From positions 22,981-86,980 of the forward strand of contig BQJU01000031.1 in the NCBI GenBank assembly GCA_021604865.1: a stretch of 64,000 nucleotides of DNA, given 5' to 3'. This document shows, one piece after another, positions 55,511 through 63,797 of this stretch (position 1 is the first letter of the stretch; each line of letters starts with the position of its first letter). Under the pieces are notes generated by a model, which was not told the origin of the DNA, did no database searches, and worked only from the letters and a program-made list of their open reading frames with translations. The stretch is from Saprospiraceae bacterium. Lineage in GTDB: Bacteria > Bacteroidota > Bacteroidia > Chitinophagales > Saprospiraceae. The translations under genes and the position numbers were made by a program.

Positions 55511-56260
55511 TTAAAAATTAGACATTTTTCGCTCATCGTTTTGGTATTTTTGATTTTTAATTTTTTTTCCTGACACAGTTATTATATTGCCAAATCCTAA
55601 AGCAGTAGACTGCCCCAGCCTCAAGTTTTGTGGTAACCGGAAGTTGCATTTGAAATGAACCCGCAGGGCTGTTTTTTTCTGGCTATGAAAAACAGGTAGG
55701 GCTTTATCATACATACCTATATCCGCTACTTGTACTTTGAGAAAATGGAAATCCTTGTTAAACTCAAATCCGATATATTGAAAGAACGTCATGAGGTTGC
55801 CATAGATATATCGTTCCACCCGGTCCATTCTTCTGAAGTTATCTTCGATCTCATTCAATTCCCTCGCCAATACATCGCTAATCAACAGGGCGTTAGCCTG
55901 ATAAAAGCGGTGATAGGGCAAAAAAGCGGGTGTATAATACTCCCTTATCTCTACAACATGTTCCAATTGTACGGGGTGCGTTTCCTTAAAAAGCAGATAC
56001 CAAAGCTCCAATGCCCGGACGCATTCTTCTCCTATTGCTGTCCACTCAGAACCACTTTGGTACTTACTGAGTTGTATGCCCGAATAGATCACCTCCTTAT
56101 TATGGAACAAATTAATATCCACACCTGCTACTTCGCAACGATCTTTGTATGTTCGTAGCAGGTCTTTGGCGCCAGTAAGCAAGAGTTGTTTATCCCCTGG
56201 CCTTGCAGGGATTGGAATATCTAATAATCGCAGACTAAGTATAGGGACAGGCTTACTCAT
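55511..56260 (-). CDS. cas6: Cas6-like crRNA-processing endoribonuclease
   Basis: This 249-aa RAMP-fold protein has the C-terminal glycine-rich loop typical of Cas6 (FRLPQNLRLGQSTALGFGNI), preceded by VHFKCNF. Family residues at the N-terminus (PILSLRLLDIPIPARPGDKQ) are less clear. It cuts pre-crRNA within each repeat for loading into the Csm complex. ATG overlaps the membrane-protein stop by 4 bp, so it belongs to the effector operon, not the adaptation operon. The catalytic His cannot be assigned with certainty from sequence alone. Confidence 0.82.
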   Translation of the reverse strand: MSKPVPILSLRLLDIPIPARPGDKQLLLTGAKDLLRTYKDRCEVAGVDINLFHNKEVIYSGIQLSKYQSGSEWTAIGEECVRALELWYLLFKETHPVQLEHVVEIREYYTPAFLPYHRFYQANALLISDVLARELNEIEDNFRRMDRVERYIYGNLMTFFQYIGFEFNKDFHFLKVQVADIGMYDKALPVFHSQKKTALRVHFKCNFRLPQNLRLGQSTALGFGNIITVSGKKIKNQKYQNDERKMSNF

Positions 56261-57117
56261 ATGGTAGGAAAGATTAGTTCTAACAGGTTTCTACGTAAGG
56301 TGGTGATGGTAGTAGCAATGACCTTCTCTTCGCCATCTGTCCATTCCTTTAGTGCTTTTATTCTTCCATCCCAGTTGTTGTTTTCTCCATAGTAAACGAA
56401 GTGCAACCCAGCCTCATTCACTTTTTGCATCAGTGCTTTTAGTTTTTCCTTCATTTCCTCATTTGAAAAATTCCAATTGCCATCTTCCTCCTTGTGTTGG
56501 TTATCCAAAATGAGTACATCAATATCTGAAATATCGCCAATGGTATTGATGTCAAAGCTATTGCCTAGCTTAATTGGAGTTAGTATTTTTTTAAAGCCAT
56601 GCCCTTTCAAGTCTTTATAAGGTCGCTGTTCTTTATCTGAAGTATGCGAAATTACTAGGATACTGGTATTTTCTTTCAGTGCTTCTTTTTTCTCTTGTTC
56701 TTTTAAGAGTAGTTTTACAGCTGCCTCATTTGCTCCCACCCATAGTGATAACTGTTGGTATAATTCCTTTTGTGTTTCTTCCTTATATTTCTTTATTCTA
56801 TTTTGGGTATTAAAAAAATTGAACCCGATAAAGCCAACAACAAACCCCACAAAAGCGAAAATAGCTGTGTACAACCCTACGTACCATCCATTAAGCTGCT
56901 CATTGAGCGTCAAATGTTCAACGGCCTTGTCATAATAAATTTTAGAGGTCTCCAAAGCCAAATCCTTCTTAGCAACATTATTTTTCAATTGTTGAAGTTC
57001 CTTTTCCATCTTGGTTTGGTAGGCTTCGAATGCCTCTTTCGTTACATTTTGAGCAAAGGTCATTGGTGCCAACAGCAGTAAAAAGGCTACGGTTGCTATT
57101 ATTGTATTACATTTCAT
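56257..57117 (-). CDS. Membrane-anchored Rossmann-like protein, candidate type III CRISPR effector
   Basis: I do not recognise this 286-aa protein as a named Cas family. It has a signal peptide (MKCNTIIATVAFLLLLAPMT to Gln23), a coiled coil (~24-75), one membrane helix (78-102, WYVGLYTAIFAFVGFVVGFI) and a second charged coiled coil (~104-150). A cytoplasmic alpha/beta domain follows (150-280) with strands ILVISHT, DIDVLILDNQ, LHFVYYGE and KVIATTITTL and an acidic loop DNQHKEEDGNW. This resembles a Rossmann-like sensor. It overlaps csm5 and cas6 by 4 bp on each side, so it is a core operon member. No Csm6 or other effector is present, so it likely receives the Cas10 second messenger and acts at the membrane. 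That role is inferred. Confidence 0.7.
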   Translation of the reverse strand: MKCNTIIATVAFLLLLAPMTFAQNVTKEAFEAYQTKMEKELQQLKNNVAKKDLALETSKIYYDKAVEHLTLNEQLNGWYVGLYTAIFAFVGFVVGFIGFNFFNTQNRIKKYKEETQKELYQQLSLWVGANEAAVKLLLKEQEKKEALKENTSILVISHTSDKEQRPYKDLKGHGFKKILTPIKLGNSFDINTIGDISDIDVLILDNQHKEEDGNWNFSNEEMKEKLKALMQKVNEAGLHFVYYGENNNWDGRIKALKEWTDGEEKVIATTITTLRRNLLELIFPTI

Positions 57118-58454
57118 TGATTAAGTTTTACTTGGCTGATTGTATTGCTTTTGGTCAGTTGATGCAGAATGACAGTAATTTGCTCTCCCTGTTCAAATTT
57201 TTCCTTGTATTTATTAATCAACTGCAGATTTCCGTAGTACTCTCCATTTACTAAAAGCTCTACCGTTTTGGCTTTTACCCAATAAGCTTTGAGTACTGTT
57301 CCAAGCTTCAATTCGCTTACTAGGTTATCAAACAATTTTCTTTCAGGCTTATGGTGCACCATTTTGATCCACCCTTTCATAAGGCCATCCTGTACTGTCA
57401 ACACCCGTGATGCAGGAAAAACCTGCGTTGGTTCTTTTTTAATCAAGTCGATCAGCAGCTGACGTGTGGTAGTCGTCAAAAGGGGCATAATAGTCTGAAA
57501 AAACACGGTTTTTCCCTTGCCAATACGTGCAATGGCATAAGCACCATTTGCATTAAAAATGTCCTGTTTAAGCTGCTCTAACTGCTTTATCATACTTTTT
57601 CTGTCATCCTCCCCAAGTTTGGAGGCTTCAACTAGCTCTATTTCTTGTTGGATGACGGTTGCTGACCAGGCATTGAGTAACTCAAATAACTTTGACGGGT
57701 TTTTATGCTGTAAAAAAGCATCGTTTTTTACACGAGATTGCTCTGGTAAATAATAGGTCAATATAAATGCAAGCTGTTGCTCCTTTGCAATACATTCTTC
57801 CAGCCAATCGAGACTCTCCGATGCCTGCCCCGTCATACTTTGTCGACGAATCTGCTGCACACACACGGCACTATCCGAAACAGTTTCACTGTCTGTACAT
57901 CTTATCATTTTGAACAGGTCAACTTCAAGCAGCTCGCGTTCTTTACGTTCCCAATACTGTTTGATTTGCCAAAGGCCTTTGCCCTCTTCAATCAATCTTT
58001 TTATTTGAGCATCAATTTCTTGTAGCATTTGCTTATTATTCAAAAGTTGATCTGCCAGTACAGCATGTCGGATGAGTCCCTTAAAGGTACTCCCTGGCAC
58101 ATAGACTTGCTTCCCTGTTTTGATGTGTAGATGCAGGATATTATTGCTTGCTGGATTAAGCCCCGGCTGACTGAGCGGAAGCCGACGTTCTTCTAGTCCG
58201 ATAGGATTAATGGACCAATCCTTCAAAGTTTGATAAAAATCAAAATGCTCTCTTTCGTGGACAATCTTTTCCAGATAATCATCAAACAATCCTTCCTTTT
58301 TCAGTAGGGCCATTAGTTCCTCATGCTTTAGAAAATAGATAGCGTCGGCAGTTGTAAGGTATTCGCCAGTAGAGCTTAGCGTCTCGCCGTTCCCTATGTG
58401 TATGGGGCTAAGCGTTGTGATCTTAATGTCAAAAGGATAATGTTTATACGTCAT
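57114..58454 (-). CDS. csm5: Type III-A effector subunit Csm5
   Basis: This 446-aa Cas7-group RAMP opens DIKITTLSPIHIGNGETL, the Csm5 N-terminal motif, with VYVPGSTFKGLIRHAVLAD as the glycine-rich strand. It caps the 3' end of the crRNA in the Csm complex. It overlaps csm4 by 11 bp and the membrane-protein gene by 4 bp. At 446 aa it is on the long side for Csm5. Confidence 0.9.
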   Translation of the reverse strand: MTYKHYPFDIKITTLSPIHIGNGETLSSTGEYLTTADAIYFLKHEELMALLKKEGLFDDYLEKIVHEREHFDFYQTLKDWSINPIGLEERRLPLSQPGLNPASNNILHLHIKTGKQVYVPGSTFKGLIRHAVLADQLLNNKQMLQEIDAQIKRLIEEGKGLWQIKQYWERKERELLEVDLFKMIRCTDSETVSDSAVCVQQIRRQSMTGQASESLDWLEECIAKEQQLAFILTYYLPEQSRVKNDAFLQHKNPSKLFELLNAWSATVIQQEIELVEASKLGEDDRKSMIKQLEQLKQDIFNANGAYAIARIGKGKTVFFQTIMPLLTTTTRQLLIDLIKKEPTQVFPASRVLTVQDGLMKGWIKMVHHKPERKLFDNLVSELKLGTVLKAYWVKAKTVELLVNGEYYGNLQLINKYKEKFEQGEQITVILHQLTKSNTISQVKLNQ

Positions 58455-59481
58455 AAGGAATCGGAATTAAGAGTGTTTTACCATTTCGGTAAATAATACG
58501 ATCCTGCTCATCAAGTCCAAGTTCTACAAGTCGCCCGCTTACGTCATTGGATGTAACCAATGCCCCCTCCGCTATCATACTGACAACATTGGCTTTGCCA
58601 TCGGGGTCATTCGTACCCATACGCCCCCCTCTAAAGACAGTTTGATAAAAACTTACTTGCTGAAACTCTTCCACATTTTGCGGGTTGAGCAGTGCAATAT
58701 TCATCCAAGCTCGCGGGCTGGTTATGGGAGTAAAATTTAGGCTTGTAAAATCAGGTTTTTCAGGAATTGTTCTGCCAGTATTGTATACTTCTCCCCCTAT
58801 TCCTGTATAGGCTAATACGTTTAACGCATTTTTAAAAGCAGTCTCTGCCTCTCCTTCTGCCTCATAAGCACAATACCAGCCTACGTTCACTTTACTTTGG
58901 TCTCCTATCTGCAAGTCAGTTTGATAGTAGATGGAAGCATTATGGCTATGGGCTCTTTGCGGGCTTTTAGGGCTAAAAACCTTTTGAGCAACTGAAATTT
59001 TTTTCACTTCTTCCGGCGAAAGGCCTAAAGCGGTTTTTTCTTCCTGCGTTATTACAAAAGTGTCTTGTAGAATGGAGAATTGATCTTCCTCTAACCAGTG
59101 ATCTGCTTGAAAACCTTTTTCCACCACACCTAAAGAAACAAACTTGATGCGATTTCTCTTTTTGTGTTGGCCATCCTTCTGTTTGTCGCTGCTAGCTTCC
59201 AAAAACAAGGGCTTGGGAACAAAATGAACGTAGGTAGGCTGCTCTGTTTTATCAGTGATATAGTACAACAAAGATGATACTTTGATCTCTTCTCGTTCAA
59301 AATAATCAATGAGGGTTTGACCAGCACCGCTAAGCTTGCTGTAGCTATTCACCAAACCAGAAAAGAGCGTATCGGAATGTGCAAAAAAGGAACTATCCGA
59401 TAAAGCCAAATCGTGATCTAGTTTCATCATGCCAAAATGAAAACGGCTATGAGGCTGCAAAGGAATTCGGGCAATTTTCAT
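58444..59481 (-). CDS. csm4: Type III-A effector subunit Csm4 (Cas5 group)
   Basis: This 345-aa protein begins with a RAMP strand and SRFHFG, then SSFFAHSDTLFSGLVNSYSK, the Csm4/Cas5 signature for binding the crRNA 5' handle beside Cas10. The C-terminal FRGGRMGTNDPDGKAN is the second glycine-rich region. Its ATG overlaps the csm3 stop by 1 bp and its end overlaps csm5 by 11 bp, so subunits are made in stoichiometric order. Confidence 0.92.
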   Translation of the reverse strand: MKIARIPLQPHSRFHFGMMKLDHDLALSDSSFFAHSDTLFSGLVNSYSKLSGAGQTLIDYFEREEIKVSSLLYYITDKTEQPTYVHFVPKPLFLEASSDKQKDGQHKKRNRIKFVSLGVVEKGFQADHWLEEDQFSILQDTFVITQEEKTALGLSPEEVKKISVAQKVFSPKSPQRAHSHNASIYYQTDLQIGDQSKVNVGWYCAYEAEGEAETAFKNALNVLAYTGIGGEVYNTGRTIPEKPDFTSLNFTPITSPRAWMNIALLNPQNVEEFQQVSFYQTVFRGGRMGTNDPDGKANVVSMIAEGALVTSNDVSGRLVELGLDEQDRIIYRNGKTLLIPIPYDV

Positions 59482-60164
59482 TAATTGGTGGTATTAGATT
59501 TGAATTGATAACTTACTGTTTCTGACAAATCCAAGCTTCCGTTATCATTGAATTTTATCTTCTTAACCTCCAAGTTTTGGATGTCTACACTGCCAGAACC
59601 TCTGGTACCACCGCCACCAAGGTAGTCTTTCTTTAAGAGTTGAAATCCCAGGTCAATGGTTTGTAATAACTCGTTCTGACTGTCATTTTGTCCATTTGCA
59701 GCATAGATGTCCAGAATTAGATCAACTCCAAATATCGCACCCTTTACGACTCGCTCCAGATGACGGGGGTTCGCACTGCCTGTAAGCCTGTCAATCGTAT
59801 TCTCAGCTTTATCTTCCAATTCAAAGATGGCCGTATCCTTGAGATAAGTATCCCGAACAATCAAGCGTGAGGGAACTTTTGCTGAATTCTTTTTCCCAGA
59901 GTTACCTGTACCGAATAAATCTAGCACAGCCCCACGATCATCTTTCAATTCTGAATACCCAAAGTGTCTGGCGAGGAGGCTTCTCAATTTCCCTTTTAGA
60001 GAGCTCCCGGGAATATATGGAACCTTTTGAGTTCCTTGTTTTACTTTGATTACCTCTTTATCAATCCCACCTATATCTAAGTCTGCTTCTGACCCACCTA
60101 TATGTAGGCCCGACTCCAAAACAAGGTCTCCTGTGATGTGTAATTTATATAATAATTTAGCCAT
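59481..60164 (-). CDS. csm3: Type III-A backbone subunit Csm3 (Cas7 group)
   Basis: At 227 aa this is the usual Csm3 length. The N-terminal strand reads LYKLHITGDLVLESGLHIGG and the catalytic loop DIGGIDKEVIK carries D35, equivalent to the Asp that cuts target RNA every 6 nt in Csm3. VPYIPGSSLKGKLRSLLARH is the RAMP glycine-rich helix. Several copies form the filament on the crRNA. The intact Asp suggests that target RNA cleavage is active and can end second-messenger production. Confidence 0.95.
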   Translation of the reverse strand: MAKLLYKLHITGDLVLESGLHIGGSEADLDIGGIDKEVIKVKQGTQKVPYIPGSSLKGKLRSLLARHFGYSELKDDRGAVLDLFGTGNSGKKNSAKVPSRLIVRDTYLKDTAIFELEDKAENTIDRLTGSANPRHLERVVKGAIFGVDLILDIYAANGQNDSQNELLQTIDLGFQLLKKDYLGGGGTRGSGSVDIQNLEVKKIKFNDNGSLDLSETVSYQFKSNTTN

Positions 60165-60175
60165 GATATTGAGAT

Positions 60176-60580
60176 TTAGCCATGAAGTTTGTGAAATGCT
60201 ACAATGGTATTCATTGCCTCTTTGAATCCCTGATACTGTCCGTCTTCAACGGCGCTTGCCATCGCACGTATGAATGAAATGAGGTTCTTTGCTTCTCCGT
60301 CTTTCTGAGGGCGGCCTTCTATATAAGCTAATCTAGGGAGCATCATATAAAGCTTACTCAAACTAGTTTCATACTCTTCTTTTTTTACCAACAGAAGAAT
60401 ATTCCTTAACTGAGTATAGGTAATTTTTGAAGCATAATGTTTCATCATGTTATCAAAACTACCAATGATCTCCTTAACCAACTTAGGATCTGAATCCTCA
60501 TTTAGATTGAGAATGTCTTCGAATGTGCGTTCTCCGAAATACTTTTCCAAGAGCGCATGATTTTGCTTAATCTCTGCCAT
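60176..60580 (-). CDS. csm2: Type III-A small subunit Csm2 (Cas11 group)
   Basis: This 134-aa helical protein lies between cas10 and csm3, where csm2 belongs. ASKITYTQLRNILLLV and LPRLAYIEGRP match the Csm2 helices (the T-x-QLR-ILL pattern). It forms the inner filament next to Csm3 and links to Cas10. It starts 9 bp after the cas10 stop. Confidence 0.92.
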   Translation of the reverse strand: MAEIKQNHALLEKYFGERTFEDILNLNEDSDPKLVKEIIGSFDNMMKHYASKITYTQLRNILLLVKKEEYETSLSKLYMMLPRLAYIEGRPQKDGEAKNLISFIRAMASAVEDGQYQGFKEAMNTIVAFHKLHG

Positions 60581-60589
60581 AAATGTATG

Positions 60590-62158
60590 TTATTTATTTC
60601 TTGCGTCAAATTCTGCCAAGCGGGCAGCTACTGGAAAAACCAACCGAAGGGTTTGCCCCTTCAACTTATTTTGTTCATTAAGGGATTGTTCGAGGTAGTT
60701 TCTATGTCTCTTCAATAGCGCTTTACCATTATTTCCAATATCTCTAAAGTAGTAGCCCATCTTCCAAAGATCAGATAAAGTGATTCCTTTTTGATCACTT
60801 ATCTTAGCCGCCGTTTGGCGAGCTTTTGCTAATAATCCACTGCTTATTAAGCTGCGAGCATGTGTAGCAAAATCTCTTCTGGTCTTTAAGACCTCCTTAT
60901 TGAATATTTCCCAATCTAGCACTTCTCCTAACAAATGGAGATTTCCTTTCTGTCCTTCGTAGGTGTATTTTGCTGCTTTCAGTGCGTCTTCGGCCAATTC
61001 GGCAAATCGAACAACCGGAAAATTCGGTTTCACAATGACTAAGGCCGCAGAGATACTAAGTCTTCTTTCTCCAAATTGGTCCAAAAAAGCTGTGCGAATA
61101 TCCCCCGCTAAGTCGAGTAAGGTGTTCCATTTACCCACAAACATGGTATCATCTCCACCTGCTGTTACGGGATATATTTTATTTTCATACTTCGGCAATG
61201 ATCTGCCTACTTTGTTTTTGTAAGTCCCCTTTTTGATAATTTCTCGCAGTTTATCGTTAAAGAAAACCTGCAACTCCTGATCAAATATGCGATGTTCTAT
61301 ATCATCAGTTACAGCTTCTATAGCAACGCCGAGATTGTCAACATCCATTGCAAGAATGCCCAGTTTTTCTACTCCTGCATCACCACCATACAGTACAGTT
61401 TTTTTACTCCTCCAATCGTACCAGTCCGACTTGGCCAGTTGTTCAAAAAGTATGGTCTGAGTATCCTTTACAGGAAATACACTTTCCAGAAATCTACTCA
61501 AAGGCACTCCTTCCTTACCGAAGGTAATATGATAACCTGCCAGCGAAATCATTTCCTTATTAATATCCAAATGAGAAGTTGCTTTTCCACTTTGGGAAGC
61601 TTCTATCTTGAAATGCGTCTTTTCTTTATCTTTTAATTGATCTGTAATTTTCTCCCACTTGGAATTGGCAAGCACATTTTGAAAGTTTCCTCTAGGAAAA
61701 GGCTCAAAAAAATTATGATCACCGAGGAGTAGATTATACTTACGCTCCCGGGCTTGAGCATTGAGTGCCTTTAGTGCGCTCTGATAGCCTCCTTTTTTTT
61801 CTTTTTCTAAGGGAGTACTTACCAGAATAAAATTTAAGCCCGTAAACTGTAGGGCATAGTTGAGCCGCTTTTGAATGTCATCAATTACAGCCGAAGGGTC
61901 AAGTGGTAGTTGGAGAATAAAATTGCCGCCAGAAGTAGAAATTTTAGCTTTTTCTATCTCATCCGTCGCTGCAACTTTAGCACCATCAAATACCATCTGT
62001 ATCCCTAACTCCAAGAGTATCTTCAAAAAGAAGGAGCGGCCTTTTAGCGACCTTGCTGCACCAGTAGATTTAACATTGAAAATAAAGGATTGAATTCCAG
62101 AGAGATCCCCTTTTACCAAAAAAGATGTGTCCAGGCCAACTGAGTGTTTAGGTTTCAA
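60590..62158 (-). CDS. cas10: Type III-A Cas10/Csm1 without HD domain
   Basis: This protein has 522 aa, against about 750 for a full Csm1, because the N-terminal HD nuclease domain is absent: the first palm starts right at the N-terminus (FLVKGDLSGIQSFIFN). The second palm has LGILAMDVDNLGVAI and the cyclase motif AGGDDTMFVG (GGDD at 334-337), so cyclic oligoadenylate or related messenger synthesis is expected while DNA cleavage is not. The start is TTG 62158: no ATG lies upstream, and an in-frame TAA lies about 46 bp before it, so no HD domain is encoded in this frame. It heads the - strand operon cas10-csm2-csm3-csm4-csm5-membrane protein-cas6. Confidence 0.93.
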   Translation of the reverse strand: MKPKHSVGLDTSFLVKGDLSGIQSFIFNVKSTGAARSLKGRSFFLKILLELGIQMVFDGAKVAATDEIEKAKISTSGGNFILQLPLDPSAVIDDIQKRLNYALQFTGLNFILVSTPLEKEKKGGYQSALKALNAQARERKYNLLLGDHNFFEPFPRGNFQNVLANSKWEKITDQLKDKEKTHFKIEASQSGKATSHLDINKEMISLAGYHITFGKEGVPLSRFLESVFPVKDTQTILFEQLAKSDWYDWRSKKTVLYGGDAGVEKLGILAMDVDNLGVAIEAVTDDIEHRIFDQELQVFFNDKLREIIKKGTYKNKVGRSLPKYENKIYPVTAGGDDTMFVGKWNTLLDLAGDIRTAFLDQFGERRLSISAALVIVKPNFPVVRFAELAEDALKAAKYTYEGQKGNLHLLGEVLDWEIFNKEVLKTRRDFATHARSLISSGLLAKARQTAAKISDQKGITLSDLWKMGYYFRDIGNNGKALLKRHRNYLEQSLNEQNKLKGQTLRLVFPVAARLAEFDARNK

Positions 62159-62266
62159 GATGTGTGGTTTTAGAACTATATAATAGAATTATCTATTAAC
62201 TTATTGTACGAATATGGGAAATAAATTTGATTATTCTTATACCAATATTTCGATAATTTGATTCTA

Positions 62267-62455
62267 TCAAACCACACTTCTCATTCGTAAGTGGTCAGAT
62301 AAAACCCCAAATCTCTTTAATCCATCGAGGGAATGCTCCACTTTAATTCTACTGATCTCTGTGTTTTTCGATTTTTCCTCTTGTATTAATTTTTGTTTGC
62401 GTTTTCTTTTCTGTGGAATGAATATTTTTTCGTAACTATTTAGAGCGATTTGCAA
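62267..62455 (-). pseudogene. IS5-type (DDE) transposase C-terminal remnant
   Basis: The 62-codon frame contains FIPQKRKRKQKLIQEEKSKN followed by ISRIKVEHSLDGLKRFGVLS and DHLRMR. This matches the end of IS5-family DDE transposases (pattern: N-x-x-ISR-x-R-VEH-x-I-GG-x-KR-x-R-I). The rest of the gene is gone. It lies about 110 bp upstream of cas10. Confidence 0.7.
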
Positions 62456-62486
62456 TAATGGAAATAATATCTGAATACTTGTATTG

Positions 62487-62697
62487 ATGGATTACCAACA
62501 ATTAAGTTGCTCTTGTCCAAATTGTGGGCAGCTTAATATAGGCCAATTTCCAGATTAGGTCGAGGCACCAATACAGTATGGTAGCCCAACTCCAAGGTAT
62601 TTCCTCCTCTTGGCGCAAGCGAGGCTATTCAGTTTTCACTGAGCTAAAAGCAATTTCAGAGGGAAACATTATTGAGTTTGCTGATTTGATGACCTAA
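62487..62697 (+). pseudogene. IS66-family transposase remnant
   Basis: From ATG 62487 the frame gives SCSCPNCGQLNIGQFPD, a stop, then VEAPIQYGS. This is the zinc-finger region of IS66 TnpC proteins (C-P-x-C-G ... FP-x-x-V-x-AP-x-QYG). Near 62650 another frame reads AISEGNIIEF, like the SEGT motif further along that protein. Stops and frameshifts show that it is a decayed internal fragment. Confidence 0.7.
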
Positions 62698-62711
62698 AAA
62701 GGTACGTTATT

Positions 62712-63249
62712 TCAAATATTCTTTTCAATCCTTTTTTCCTCAGAGGTTTTATCGAGATAAATAAATGATGCTAAGATATTTGTCACCATCCTTTGCCTGT
62801 TTTTATACATCCTATTCCAAATATTCAATAATAGCATTCCCCCAGTTAAACTACTAAAGATAATCAAAAAAACTCCTTTTAAAGGAGAAATAGACCACTG
62901 ATATAGTCCGTAAGTTATTTCATTTATAGTCCACAGGAGGGTTGGAAACATCATATATGTCCTCATTATTCGTAAGCTTTCTTGACGATACGAGAAGGCA
63001 AATGAGTTTGGCAATAATTCTTTCACCATAATATTACAGAATAAATAATACTCTTCGTCCCAGTCTTCAATACTGTCCAAACCTAATTTTGAACTTAGTG
63101 TTTGTTTTAATTTGTCTTTTGATTTCTTTTAAGGGATTGAACTCCCAGGCTTGTCTCTCTTTTTTAACCAATAAATAAGCTTGACAATTGGATGGGAAAC
63201 ACCCGATATCTTGAAAAGAAAATTTGCCAAAGAAATCTTTAGAATTCAT
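62712..63249 (-). pseudogene. Frameshifted hypothetical membrane protein
   Basis: Two - strand frames overlap at 63067-63080: the first (from ATG 63249, 60 aa) ends KTNTKFKIRFGQY, while the second continues as LDSIEDWDEEYYLFC with two membrane segments (TYMMFPTLLWTINEITYGLY and GVFLIIFSSLTGGMLLLNIW). Joined, they give one ~180-aa protein, so one frame change, real or a sequencing error, has split a single gene. I do not recognise the family. It lies upstream of the CRISPR operon beyond the IS remnants and may be unrelated to it. Confidence 0.55.
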
Positions 63250-63683
63250 GTTTAGGTTTACGTTTTATTGTCAGCCAATTATTTTTCATTTTAAAGAGCT
63301 GGAAAATTTATAGACTTTGTTAAGCTAACCACAACATTCGGTTTCCAGAACCAACCCCATTTTGTCAAAAACATTTTTTTTACAGTGAGTTAGTTTAAAT
63401 AAATCATCTGTGAAATCAATACTTGCTTTCTCCATTCTTATACAATTAAATTTCAAATCCAAGACCGGAGTATTTTTCAATTCATTTCCTCCTGATTATC
63501 AGGGAGTTTACCAAAACCTAAGTGATCCCGACAAAAGCCCCACCACACACTGACAATCAACATCTTACCCTCCCAAAAAGTACGAATGAAAATTTGAGTA
63601 CAAAGTTTTATTATAAATTTGTGTCAATTCTTGTAAAAGCATCCTATCTTTCACAGCGATCTCTTTTTCTTTAAGAGCTTCAT
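63250..63683. other. Non-coding region right of the membrane gene
   Basis: This AT-rich stretch shows no convincing gene on either strand. It presumably holds the promoter of the frameshifted membrane-protein gene. Confidence 0.4.
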
Positions 63684-63797
63684 GTTTGGAGGTCGGCTTT
63701 GCATCGCCGTTCACCGGAGGTCGAAGCCTCCTGGCGAAGAACCTCGGCAAGCCTTACGCTTGCGCTCGAAGCTTTCTCCGGCGGCCGTAGCCTTTGG
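63684..63797. repeat. Dispersed GC-rich element (copy 2, inverted)
   Basis: This is the reverse complement of 42090-42202 with scattered mismatches, from TTTGGAGGTCGGCTTTGCAT at the left to GGCGGCCGTAGCCTTTGG at the right. Its left border TTTGGAGGTC is also the arm end of the short palindromes at 32616 and 45384, so these elements are related. Confidence 0.85.

Noticed and set aside
56257..57117. Reading the membrane protein as Csm6 or a classical CARF nuclease
   Set aside because: No HEPN R-x4-6-H motif, and the domain order (signal, coiled coil, one membrane helix, Rossmann-like) does not fit Csm6.
62159..62266. Missing HD domain of Cas10 in another frame upstream
   Set aside because: The stretch is short and AT-rich, has stops in the cas10 frame and is followed by transposase remnants; no HD motif seen.
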